A stretch of DNA of 64,000 nt, taken from NCBI RefSeq assembly GCF_002150035.1, contig NZ_NETS01000008.1, positions 496,001 to 560,000 of the forward strand. Reading direction: 5' to 3'. A program made the position numbers and the translations under genes. A model generated the notes under the pieces. It saw only the letters and a list, made by a program, of their open reading frames with translations. It was not told where the DNA came from and made no database searches. Positions within the stretch are counted from its first letter, which is position 1. Each line of letters opens with the position of its first letter. The DNA comes from Leptospira venezuelensis (GTDB taxonomy: Bacteria; Spirochaetota; Leptospiria; Leptospirales; Leptospiraceae). Positions 34,095 to 43,195 of the stretch are shown here, piece after piece.

Positions 34095-36269
34095 TCAGCT
34101 AAACCAAGAAACGATTTGCTCTTTTCGGAGCCTGGTCTGGTATTCCAAGAATCTTTCCTTCCACCAAGGGTGAGTTTTAGAAAGATCTGTTTCCCAAAAC
34201 CAGAAGTGAAGATCGCTTAGAATACGCTTATCCCAAAGAAGCCGGTTCATCTCTTTAGAATTTAAAGATTCAGGACCGGACTCTTTCCAATTAGAAACTA
34301 AAACGTCCATATATCTTTTACGAGCGTCTGATTCTTTTTTTCTGGATCTCAAACGAGATGTATGAAAACGAAATAAGAGAGGATCTACAACTGAAAGAAA
34401 AATCCCTCTTCCTGCCCCCATTCCTTCCAAAAACTCAGAATATTCTTTTTCCAAATCTTCTGTATCCGATAAAAGAATATTCTTCTTAGTCTCTTCAGGA
34501 GTTAAAAGAAATCCCCTTCTTCTCCAAACTTCTCCCTGTTTAGAAGAAGAAGTCCATACTCCCCAAAAATATGAAAGCAGCCAGCCACCCGTAATCGGTA
34601 AAAGCCAATAAAAAAGTACGGGATAATATACAAATAACCAGATAGAGATCCCAGTACCATAAAATGCCTGAGGAAGTAGGGCTCTTGCAGCGGCCATTCT
34701 ATCAATCCCTTGAGAAGAATTCCTGTTTTGAGGTCCCCATTCTATCTTTCTATTCCAGAAAGTCATCCAAAGGAATCTAGTATATTGAACCATATACGCC
34801 GGGGCTAAGATGACCGATTGGATAAACTCTATAAAAAAGGAAATTATAAAGGAAAAAAATCCGATTCCACTTTCTTTCCGACGGAAAAACAAACCGTCCA
34901 AAAAGGAAAGTATACGAGGCATAAATAATATTAGAATAGTATAAATTTGTAATCCATAAAACACAGGGAGATACATACTCTCCTGGAACTGAGCCCATTC
35001 TTCCGGGATAGATGCCAGACGGTAATAATCGGTATCCGCCATTACTGTAAAACTAGTCGCAACAAGTAATAATGCCCAAAGAAGAGAACTTCCGTAAGAG
35101 AGGATTCCCAAAAGAATATGGATCCGACTGGAGATCCGTAATCCACCCACGAATAAAAACCAGAAATGTTGCAAATTCCCCTGGCACCAACGATTATCCC
35201 TTTTTAAACTTTCCAGAAGATTGGGAGGACATTCCTCGTAAGAACCCTCTAGATCATAAGCAAACCAAACAGTATATCCGGCTTTTCTAATTAATGCAGC
35301 TTCGACTGTGTCATGAGAAAGGATCTTCCCACCGATGGCTCCTTCTCCAGGTAAACCAGGAAGGCCGCAATGTTCCATAAAAGGTTTTAATCTTACGATT
35401 GCGTTATGACCCCAGAATGGACCTGAAAAGACCTGCCAATAATACGAGCCTGCACCGAAAATTGGATTTCCGAGCCAAGTCCCGAATTGTGCTAATCTTT
35501 GGAATAAACTTTTACCTCGAATAATTTTCGGAACTGTCTGTATGATACCTGCGTTAGGCACAGCCTCCATGAGTCGGATCAAGTTTAGCATACATTCCCC
35601 GGTTACTAAACTGTCTGCGTCTAAAACGATCATGTATCTATATCGTCTTCCCCATCTTCTGCAAAAATCTGCAATATTCCCTGATTTTTTGTTTAGATTG
35701 ATCCTTCTTTTTCTGTAATATACTCTCCCCTTTGTTTCTGGCTTTCGGGAAAGTTTAGAGAATGCTTTCTCCTCTTGCAGCCAGATATCCGGATCAGTTG
35801 TATCGGATAATAAGAAGAAGTCTAGGTTTTCCCCTAAGCCTACAGTGGCCGCGGATCTCATCATCGATTCTAAACCTGCTGCAACTCTTGCCACATCTTC
35901 GCAATGGATTGGAATTACTACTGCAGTTGGTGGGAGTTCCTTCGGGTTTGCAGTTTGTCCCGCGATCAAACCTGAAATACGTGTAGGATCCCCTCCTCTA
36001 ATTCTTTGAACAGTTCCGAAAATAGCAGTGGTAGCTCCGAAAGCTAATAAAGGAAATAAAAAGCAAAAGAGCAAAAGTGTCGCCCATTCTAATGGGGAAA
36101 TTCCGTTTATTAGAAGAAAACGATATTCCAAATAAATTCCGAACAATGAGAGAAGTCCCAAAACCCCAACGAATCCTAATCTTCTATATGTAAATTTTCT
36201 GGAGTCGAATGCTTCCTTTAAAATACCCTCGGGTTCCGGTACACTTGTAGGAAATGTTTCCGTGTTCAT
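34095..36269 (-). CDS. opgH: Osmoregulated periplasmic glucan glucosyltransferase
   Basis: Inner-membrane family 2 glucosyltransferase that makes the glucan backbone from UDP-glucose. 724 aa, shorter than the E. coli protein of about 847, mainly because the N-terminal cytoplasmic region is missing. Two N-terminal helices (about 30-50 and 60-85) are followed by the GT2 domain: VVIPIHCED, the DAD metal/nucleotide motif (217-219), SHDTVEAAL (Asp320, base region), and DNRWCQGNLQH (Q-x-x-RW-like product motif, 358-368). Several C-terminal helices form the export channel. The start overlaps the 138-aa gene as ATGA, last gene of the opg operon. Confidence 0.93.
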   Translation of the reverse strand: MNTETFPTSVPEPEGILKEAFDSRKFTYRRLGFVGVLGLLSLFGIYLEYRFLLINGISPLEWATLLLFCFLFPLLAFGATTAIFGTVQRIRGGDPTRISGLIAGQTANPKELPPTAVVIPIHCEDVARVAAGLESMMRSAATVGLGENLDFFLLSDTTDPDIWLQEEKAFSKLSRKPETKGRVYYRKRRINLNKKSGNIADFCRRWGRRYRYMIVLDADSLVTGECMLNLIRLMEAVPNAGIIQTVPKIIRGKSLFQRLAQFGTWLGNPIFGAGSYYWQVFSGPFWGHNAIVRLKPFMEHCGLPGLPGEGAIGGKILSHDTVEAALIRKAGYTVWFAYDLEGSYEECPPNLLESLKRDNRWCQGNLQHFWFLFVGGLRISSRIHILLGILSYGSSLLWALLLVATSFTVMADTDYYRLASIPEEWAQFQESMYLPVFYGLQIYTILILFMPRILSFLDGLFFRRKESGIGFFSFIISFFIEFIQSVILAPAYMVQYTRFLWMTFWNRKIEWGPQNRNSSQGIDRMAAARALLPQAFYGTGISIWLFVYYPVLFYWLLPITGGWLLSYFWGVWTSSSKQGEVWRRRGFLLTPEETKKNILLSDTEDLEKEYSEFLEGMGAGRGIFLSVVDPLLFRFHTSRLRSRKKESDARKRYMDVLVSNWKESGPESLNSKEMNRLLWDKRILSDLHFWFWETDLSKTHPWWKERFLEYQTRLRKEQIVSWFS

Positions 36270-36682
36270 GAGAAGTACCAGAATGCCAGAGAAATATAAA
36301 CTGCTGCCCAGAATAATGCAGTAAGCACTAATGCAACTGGTTCAGGTTTTTCCGCAGAAGGAGAAGCAAGATCCGCTAACGGACCAAAATCGATGGGCCT
36401 CGGCACCATAGAGCCGGGTTCCAAGGGAGGCAGGCTACTTTCCCAATCGCGATGGAGCTTAACGGAAGTTTCTTCTTTGAATATTTCGAATATATTTTTG
36501 TCGGAAGATTTGGCTTTTTCAAAGACCTTGGAAAGAATATTATGGATCTCTAAATTATCCTCTATCCCCATTCCTCTTAAATAAAGTTCCAGACGTTCCC
36601 ATTCTTTGGAAATTTGGAGATTTTCGAAAAGAATCGGCTCTTTCAAGTCCTCTTGTTTTTTTTTAGTTCGGCTCAAGTACAA
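36266..36682 (-). CDS. Small tail-anchored protein between opgG and opgH
   Basis: A 138-aa protein with a charged, soluble helical N-terminal part, a Pro-rich linker (LPPLEPGSMVPRPIDFGPL) and a single C-terminal transmembrane helix (PVALVLTALFWAAVYISLAFWYF). No known domain. It overlaps opgG by 20 nt and opgH by 4 nt. OpgH here lacks the long cytoplasmic N-terminal region of its enterobacterial relatives, so this protein may supply that part in trans; that is inference from position only. Confidence 0.65.
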   Translation of the reverse strand: MYLSRTKKKQEDLKEPILFENLQISKEWERLELYLRGMGIEDNLEIHNILSKVFEKAKSSDKNIFEIFKEETSVKLHRDWESSLPPLEPGSMVPRPIDFGPLADLASPSAEKPEPVALVLTALFWAAVYISLAFWYFS

Positions 36683-38267
36683 AATTCCAGGTTTCAGAAA
36701 TTATTTCTTGGTTTCTGCTCAATGCTGCCTTTAGATCCGAGGGTCTAAATTTATTTTTAGGATATACTCCGAAAGTAAGTCTCCATACTCCTGTTTCTTC
36801 TATCTTTTGAACTGAATATTCTGATAATTCTGCATTTTCTCCTGTATCAATCCTTGCTTGAATGTATGCAAATGGATCCAAAGAACTTAAATTAGAACTT
36901 TTGAAATCCACATAAAACATTTTCAGATCAGGATCTCCTTGTGCATCCCCGATCCGAGTAGCAACTACCTTTGCCATAGAATCAGGAAGAGGATCAGTAT
37001 CCGGCCAACGAACAGTATAAGAAAAATCGAATGGAGTTCCAGGCGGAGGGATTGGCTCAGGCATCCAATATGCACCCATATTATCATCAGAGTCCTGGAT
37101 AGTCGGATTTTCTAAAAGATGAACTGAACCTTTTCCAAAAGGAATTTCAGGTTCTACCCAAGCACTCGGCCTAAGTTGGTATTTCATCTCGCTATGTTGA
37201 TAATTTTGGAATTCTCTATCTCTTTGGATTAAACCGAATCCTCTTGGATTTTCATCCGAGAAAGAATAAGTAGTGCTGCGTTTTGGATTGTCCAGAGGCC
37301 TCCAGATCCATTCTCCTTTTCCTGAATGGATCAGTAATCCGTCAGAGTCATGGGATTCAGGATAAGCTTGGCCTTTAGGAATTCCTCTCGTCTCACTATA
37401 CCAATACATACTGGTCAAAGGAGCAATGCCGAGCCTATCCACCTTGGTCCTAAGTATCACTTCTGCATTTACTTTTACTGCGGAAACTTTCCCAGGTGTG
37501 ATCTGGAATTCATATGCACCAGTAGCAGTTCTTCCATCCAAAAGTGCATAAACAGTGATCGTAGAGTCAGTCTTATCAGGTTTAACTATATAAAATTCCC
37601 TGAAAGAAGGAAAGTCTTCCGGATAAGGCATACCGGTATTAACTGCAATCCCTCTCGCGGAAAGGCCATACCATTGTTTTTTAGAAATGATCCTATAATA
37701 ACTTGCACCTTGAAAAACAGCAAACTCATCCGTATGCTCTTGGGTATTGATTGGGAAATGGATCTTAAAGCCCGAATAACCCAAATTAGGTGGTAGTTCT
37801 CCGACACCTTTCAGTTTAGATAGATCAAAAGAAGAAGGATCATAAGCAATCTCTCTCGCGAAATCCCCTCTTACTTCGAAAACTCTTATATTCGTATTAT
37901 ATAAATGTCCAGGATGTAAAAACTGGAGTTGAAAAGGATTTCCTTCCTTCTTCCAAACTGATTTTTCCGGGCGAAAAAGAATGTTCTTATATTGGTTCCA
38001 TGGAAGACCTTTCAAAAAGTCTGTAGTAGAATGTTTAGGTGGAATGTAACGTTGTTTAGATAATGTCCTAGCTCGTTCCTTGAGGTCCGAGAATGAGAAC
38101 TTGAATGTAGGATGAGTAGTCTGGTCGGAAATTTCTCCCTCCATTACGCTCAGTAAGGGAGAAGAAGAAAAATCAGGTTCTTCTCTATCCCGCCTCTGCT
38201 GTCTATCTGCGACGGCAAAGAGCAAGGCTGTTGCAACAAACGCCAGAATTATATGCAATCGTAACAA
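36663..38267 (-). CDS. opgG: Periplasmic glucan biosynthesis protein OpgG/MdoG
   Basis: A 534-aa MdoG-family periplasmic protein needed to build or branch the glucans made by OpgH. The signal sequence (LHIILAFVATALLFAVA) is followed by the family's LPWNQYKNILFRPEKSVW start, LHPGHLYNTNIRVFEV, the beta-sandwich with PLTSMYWYSETRG and GEWIWRPLDNP, and the C-terminal immunoglobulin-like part around DNMGAYWMPEPIPPPGTPF. Length and order agree with OpgG/OpgD; which of the two it is functionally cannot be told. First gene of the opgG-138 aa-opgH operon. Confidence 0.92.
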   Translation of the reverse strand: MLRLHIILAFVATALLFAVADRQQRRDREEPDFSSSPLLSVMEGEISDQTTHPTFKFSFSDLKERARTLSKQRYIPPKHSTTDFLKGLPWNQYKNILFRPEKSVWKKEGNPFQLQFLHPGHLYNTNIRVFEVRGDFAREIAYDPSSFDLSKLKGVGELPPNLGYSGFKIHFPINTQEHTDEFAVFQGASYYRIISKKQWYGLSARGIAVNTGMPYPEDFPSFREFYIVKPDKTDSTITVYALLDGRTATGAYEFQITPGKVSAVKVNAEVILRTKVDRLGIAPLTSMYWYSETRGIPKGQAYPESHDSDGLLIHSGKGEWIWRPLDNPKRSTTYSFSDENPRGFGLIQRDREFQNYQHSEMKYQLRPSAWVEPEIPFGKGSVHLLENPTIQDSDDNMGAYWMPEPIPPPGTPFDFSYTVRWPDTDPLPDSMAKVVATRIGDAQGDPDLKMFYVDFKSSNLSSLDPFAYIQARIDTGENAELSEYSVQKIEETGVWRLTFGVYPKNKFRPSDLKAALSRNQEIISETWNFVLEPN

Positions 38268-38328
38268 TTCGTATCTTTCCTTTCAGCAAGACGAATGCTT
38301 AAACCAGTCTATCATCCGTACACAGAGA

Positions 38329-38380
38329 GGGCAAGGTCTTTTAAGTTCGAATTCACTTCGAACTCACAACAACCTTGCCC
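38329..38380. terminator. Two-stem hairpin between gltB and opgG
   Basis: Outer arms GGGCAAGGT (38329-38337) and ACCTTGCCC (38372-38380) enclose inner arms AGTTCGAA (38344-38351) and TTCGAACT (38357-38364). It lies between the gltB stop and the opgG start. There is no clear T-run on the leftward strand, so it may end gltB transcription by another mechanism or act as a processing or protein site. Confidence 0.5.
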
Positions 38381-38411
38381 CTGATATGCGGAAATATATC
38401 TGAGAATTACT

Positions 38412-41400
38412 TTATTTAGGAGTAACTTTCACGAAATATTTTTTAGAAGCATCCCAAGTTTTCAGGATCTCTTCTGAAAGTTCAGATCCAGTTAACTTAG
38501 TGTGTTCAGTAATCAAAGACTTTATAATATCGTAATCTTCGTTTTCAAGATCTACAATTTTAACGTATTCTTTATTGATTAAAGGCTCCAATTCCCAGTC
38601 TTTTTGGAAGAAGTAAGCGCTTCCTCCGGTCATACCAGCACCCATATTCTTACCAACTGTTCCCAAACAAACAATGGTTCCACTGGTCATGTATTCTAAG
38701 AAGTGGTCACCTGCTCCGCCTACTACAGCATCCGCTCCGGAGTTTCTAACTCCGAATCTTTCTCCAGCTCTACCGGAACTGAAAAGTTTCCCGGAAGTAG
38801 CACCGTAAAGACAGGTATTACCGATGATCACGTTCTCATATGCTTTCAGTTTAGAACGTCTATGCTTGCGAATCACGATGGTTCCACCGCAGAGTCCTTT
38901 TCCTACATAGTCGTTTGCATCCCCATGAAGAGTGATCTGCACTCCTTTCACAAGCCATGCTCCTAAGGACTGACCCGCAGTTCCTTCAAGAATGATTTCC
39001 AGTTTTCCAGGAAGACCTTTGGATCCGTATTTACGTGCGATAATTCCGGAAACTTTTGCTCCCACAGTTCTGTTCGTATTCTTCACAGAATAAGAAAGAG
39101 ACATGGAAGTTTTTCCTTCTAACGCAGGTTCCGCATCTTTCAAGATACGATCGTCTAAAACTTCTCCAACAGATTCTCTTCTTACGAATCTGTCTTTTTT
39201 CTTCTTAGGATCGTAAAGAAGAGGAAGACGTACTAAGATTGGATTTAAGTCCAAAGAATCTAAACGGTCTTGCTCATAACGAGTAATTTGTTTCAGAAGG
39301 TCTGTTCTTCCGACGATCTCGTCCATAGAACGGAATCCAAGCTTCGCCAAATACTCACGAACTTCCATTGCAAGAAGTGTCATCAGAGTAGCGACTTGAT
39401 CAGGAGATCCTTTATACTTCGCTCTGAACTTAGGATCCTGGGTAGCTATTCCTGTAGGACAGTTGTTCAGATGGCATTTTCTTGCCATGATACAACCCAA
39501 TGCTACGAGAGAAGCAGTTCCAATTCCATACTCTTCTGCACCTAAACATGCTGCGATGATCACATCCCTTCCGGAAACAATACCACCGTCAGTACGGAGA
39601 ACAACTCTATCTCTCAATCCGTTCATTACTAAAACTTGATGTGTTTCAGAAAGACCAAGTTCCCAAGGAGATCCAGCATGTTTGATAGAAGTAAGAGAAG
39701 CCGCTCCGGTTCCTCCCACATGCCCTGAGATCAAGATCACATCCGCGTTTGCTTTTGCAACGCCAGCAGCAATCGTTCCAACTCCTGCCTCAGATACCAG
39801 TTTAACTGATACTTGAGCAGTATGGTTTGCTTGTTTCAAGTCATAGATCAACTGAGACAAGTCCTCGATAGAATAAATATCGTGGTGAGGTGGAGGAGAG
39901 ATCAGGTCGATTCCCTGAGGAGTGTGACGGTTAGTCGCGATCTCCTCGTTATTCTTCTTACCAGGAAGCTGTCCACCTTCTCCCGGTTTTGCTCCCTGAG
40001 CGATCTTAATCTCCAACTCTTTTGCAGAGTTCAGATATTCAGAAGTTACTCCAAATCTTCCTGAAGCTACTTGTTTGATAGAAGAGTTCGCGAGGTCCCC
40101 TTTCTCATCTACAACGTAACGAGATGGACTTTCTCCACCTTCTCCAGAAGAAGACTTGGCTCCCAAACGGTTCATTGCAATTGCAAGGTCAGTGTGAGCT
40201 TCGATAGAAAGTGCACCGTGACTCATACCCGGAGTTAAAAAACGTTTTTGGATCTCAGAAACTGTTTCTACTTCTTCAATTGGAACAGGTGCACGATCTA
40301 CGAAATCGAATAGATCTCGGATATTGATCGGATCACTTTCTTCCATTAATTTAGAAGCTTCTAAGAATGCTTCGTAGTCATTATCCACCGCAGCTTTACG
40401 GATGAATTTTACAACTTTAGGAGACCATCTATGAGGTTGGTCATCCTTCTCAGAGATGAAGTCTTCTGGATTAATTTCTTTGTTAAATGCAGAGTCGTGA
40501 TTTCTTAAAATATTCTGCTCGATACCGCCGATACCAATTCCAGAAATTCTGGAATAAGTTCCTGGGAAATATTTAGAGATCAGAGTTCTAGAAAGTCCGA
40601 TTGCTTCGAATACCTGTCCACCTACATAGGAAGACATGATGGAAATTCCCATCTTGGACATGATTTTCAGAAGCCCGTCGTCCACACCTGCACGATAGTT
40701 AGTGCAAAGAGAAGCAAAAGAAGGACGAGTGCCGTCTTCTGCATCAAAGTCTCCCTTGGTCCATAGGTCGTGAAGAGTATCCCAGATCAGATAACTGTTT
40801 ACACCGGAAGCTCCATATCCAAGTAGAACAGCCACATTATGAATTTCGAATGCAGATCCTGTTTCCACGAGAATGCTTGTAGCCGCACGTTTTTTATTAC
40901 GGATCAAGTGGTTATGAACTGCCGCAACTGCAAGTTCCATAGGAATAGGAGCACGGTCCTTGTTCAGTTTTTTATCCGAAAGAATTAGGATATTCACCCC
41001 GGATTCTGCAGCTTTTACTGCGTCCGCAAGCAAGCGATCCAATGCAAGTTCCAGATAATTTCTAGCAGCACCTTCTTCATGATGAGCTTCGAAAGTTGAA
41101 TCTAAGGTAACTACCTTGTATTGTTTTCCGTCCTTATCCCTGATCCTTTGAAGACCAAGATTAGTCAGATACGGATGAGAAAGTACTAAACAGTTCTGAG
41201 GTTTTTCGTCCGCGAATAGATTTGTCTTTTTTACAAGACGAGTGTAAAGAGAAGTTACTCCCTTCTCTCTCAGATAATCGATCGGAGGATTTGTTACCTG
41301 CGCAAATCTCTGACGGAAGTAGGTATACAATCCGATTCGAGAAAGCATTAAGATAGACAAAGGAGTATCATCCCCCATGGAACCGATTGCTTCTTTACCT

Positions 41401-42899
41401 GCGATCGCCTGAGGTTTGATCACCGCTTTTTGTTTGTATGGAGAATATGCGAAAAGGATCTGTCTTCTTCTTAGATCGTCTCCGCTATAAGTTACAGTTT
41501 TAGCGATGGATTCGTCAATGGTTTGGTCCAGATATTCTACATTCTCTTTGGACCATTCTCTATAATCGTATTTTTTCTCGAAGAGAGCATTGACGTCCTC
41601 ATTGAAGTAGATCTTACCTTCTTTCAAGTTGATCGCGAGCATATCACCAGGACCTAATCTTCCTTTTTTAGTGATGATCTCTTCGTCGATATGAACTAGT
41701 CCGGTTTCGGAACCCATTACAACGAGTCCATCTTCGGTCACAACATATCTTGCAGGACGAAGTCCGTTTCTGTCTAAACTTCCACCGACCCAGTCGCCTT
41801 CTGCAAAAGCAAGAGCTGCCGGTCCATCCCATGGCTCGGTTAGAGTGTTATTATACTCGTAGAATGATTTCAGCGCCTCGGACATCTGAACGTTCTTACT
41901 CCAAGCATTTGGAATCAACATCGCTTTTGCATGAAGAACGTCCTTGCCGGAACGTACAATCGCTTCCATCGCGTTGTCCAAACTTGCAGAGTCGGATAAA
42001 TGAGGTCTGATGATTGGATGGATCTCTTTTTGGAATTCTCCCCATTTTTCACAGGCAAGTTCTTCTTCTCTTGCGAGCATCCAAATCCTGTTTCCTACGA
42101 TCGTATTGATCTCTCCATTGTGAGCAAGAATACGGAAAGGTTGAGCCAATGCCCAGCTAGGGAAAGTGTTAGTAGAATATCTTTGGTGGAAGATACAATA
42201 AGGAGAAACCATCTCCTCACTTTTTAGATCCTCATAAAATTGAGAGACTTGGTTCCCGTTGAATAATCCTTTGAAAGTAATTCTTTCGGAAGAGAAGGAA
42301 CAAATATAGAAGTCCTCGCTCATAGAAAGTTTAAGAGCATCTCTCATCACTTTCTTTTGGATCAGGAATAATTTAGTTTCGAAATCCTCGTTAGACATCC
42401 CATCCGGTTTTCCGATCAATACTTGTTCGATCTGAGGACGAGAAGCATTCGCCTTAGGTCCTAAAACCTCAGGATTTACAGGAACATATCTCCAAGCATA
42501 AAGCTTGAAGTTAAATTGCATAAGTGCTGATTCGATGAGGCTTCGGCAAACATCTTGTTTGTCTATGTCCTCTCTTGGTAGGAACACCATCCCCACACCG
42601 ATGGAATCTTCGTCAGGGCGTCTATGCCCCATCTCTTCGATGTATTTCGCAAACAGTTTCTTAGGAATACGGATCATGATCCCGGCGCCGTCTCCGGTTT
42701 GCATATCTGCATCTACGGCTCCGCGGTGAGTAAGGCATGCGACCGCCTTCAAACCCATGGATACAACTCGGTGATTGGACTCGCCCTTATAAGAAGCGAC
42801 GAAGCCTACTCCGCAGTTATCGCGCTCGAAGGACTTGTCATATAGACCGTTTTCCTCCAAGTACTTTTGGATCCGCAACTGTTCGTCAAGGTTTAACAT
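38412..42899 (-). CDS. gltB: Glutamate synthase large subunit
   Basis: Makes glutamate from glutamine and 2-oxoglutarate. 1495 aa, full length for the alpha subunit. Cys29 in RDNCGVGF is the glutaminase nucleophile after propeptide removal. The order is class II amidotransferase domain, central domain, FMN-binding synthase domain (SVKLVSEAGVGTIAAGVAKA, ISGHVGGTGAA) and the C-terminal beta-helix (GKLFSSGRAGERFGVRNSGA). The 3Fe-4S cluster cysteines are in MARKCHLNNCPTG. The small subunit gene gltD is not adjacent or elsewhere in this window, so electrons must come from a subunit encoded outside it or from ferredoxin. Confidence 0.96.
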   Translation of the reverse strand: MLNLDEQLRIQKYLEENGLYDKSFERDNCGVGFVASYKGESNHRVVSMGLKAVACLTHRGAVDADMQTGDGAGIMIRIPKKLFAKYIEEMGHRRPDEDSIGVGMVFLPREDIDKQDVCRSLIESALMQFNFKLYAWRYVPVNPEVLGPKANASRPQIEQVLIGKPDGMSNEDFETKLFLIQKKVMRDALKLSMSEDFYICSFSSERITFKGLFNGNQVSQFYEDLKSEEMVSPYCIFHQRYSTNTFPSWALAQPFRILAHNGEINTIVGNRIWMLAREEELACEKWGEFQKEIHPIIRPHLSDSASLDNAMEAIVRSGKDVLHAKAMLIPNAWSKNVQMSEALKSFYEYNNTLTEPWDGPAALAFAEGDWVGGSLDRNGLRPARYVVTEDGLVVMGSETGLVHIDEEIITKKGRLGPGDMLAINLKEGKIYFNEDVNALFEKKYDYREWSKENVEYLDQTIDESIAKTVTYSGDDLRRRQILFAYSPYKQKAVIKPQAIAGKEAIGSMGDDTPLSILMLSRIGLYTYFRQRFAQVTNPPIDYLREKGVTSLYTRLVKKTNLFADEKPQNCLVLSHPYLTNLGLQRIRDKDGKQYKVVTLDSTFEAHHEEGAARNYLELALDRLLADAVKAAESGVNILILSDKKLNKDRAPIPMELAVAAVHNHLIRNKKRAATSILVETGSAFEIHNVAVLLGYGASGVNSYLIWDTLHDLWTKGDFDAEDGTRPSFASLCTNYRAGVDDGLLKIMSKMGISIMSSYVGGQVFEAIGLSRTLISKYFPGTYSRISGIGIGGIEQNILRNHDSAFNKEINPEDFISEKDDQPHRWSPKVVKFIRKAAVDNDYEAFLEASKLMEESDPINIRDLFDFVDRAPVPIEEVETVSEIQKRFLTPGMSHGALSIEAHTDLAIAMNRLGAKSSSGEGGESPSRYVVDEKGDLANSSIKQVASGRFGVTSEYLNSAKELEIKIAQGAKPGEGGQLPGKKNNEEIATNRHTPQGIDLISPPPHHDIYSIEDLSQLIYDLKQANHTAQVSVKLVSEAGVGTIAAGVAKANADVILISGHVGGTGAASLTSIKHAGSPWELGLSETHQVLVMNGLRDRVVLRTDGGIVSGRDVIIAACLGAEEYGIGTASLVALGCIMARKCHLNNCPTGIATQDPKFRAKYKGSPDQVATLMTLLAMEVREYLAKLGFRSMDEIVGRTDLLKQITRYEQDRLDSLDLNPILVRLPLLYDPKKKKDRFVRRESVGEVLDDRILKDAEPALEGKTSMSLSYSVKNTNRTVGAKVSGIIARKYGSKGLPGKLEIILEGTAGQSLGAWLVKGVQITLHGDANDYVGKGLCGGTIVIRKHRRSKLKAYENVIIGNTCLYGATSGKLFSSGRAGERFGVRNSGADAVVGGAGDHFLEYMTSGTIVCLGTVGKNMGAGMTGGSAYFFQKDWELEPLINKEYVKIVDLENEDYDIIKSLITEHTKLTGSELSEEILKTWDASKKYFVKVTPK

Positions 42900-43109
42900 C
42901 CGCTAAGGTTCCTCTTTAGGGTTGATATAAAATCCGGGACTCTGCTTTTGCCTTAGTCCACGGACAGAGGAAACCCCCACCCACGCGATGTTTGGCTGAA
43001 TTTTGTAGCAAATGTCCGATTCTTAGACCAGTAAATTTACGAGTGCCTAGTTTGAAAACGATCTTTTTAAAGGAATCCAGAGCCGAATCGCATATATACG
43101 GCTTATATC

Positions 43110-43161
43110 CATGTAGGAGCTCCTACTCTTCCAATAATTCGCGTGTTGGAGTTCCTACATG
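43110..43161. repeat. Inverted TGTAGGA-type palindromic repeat
   Basis: CATGTAGGAGCTCC (43110-43123) and GGAGTTCCTACATG (43148-43161) pair with one mismatch. The left arm is itself part of the palindrome GTAGGAGCTCCTAC. It lies just upstream of the MFS gene, in the gltB/MFS divergent region. Related palindromes occur at 55227-55248 and 57278-57293. Confidence 0.65.
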
Positions 43162-43195
43162 GTGCGCAAGGCAGATGGTCTCCGTCTAAGTTCCT

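Noticed and set aside
42900..43195. Riboswitch or T-box upstream of gltB or the MFS gene
   Set aside because: The only structure is the TGTAGGA palindrome; no conserved riboswitch motif was recognised.
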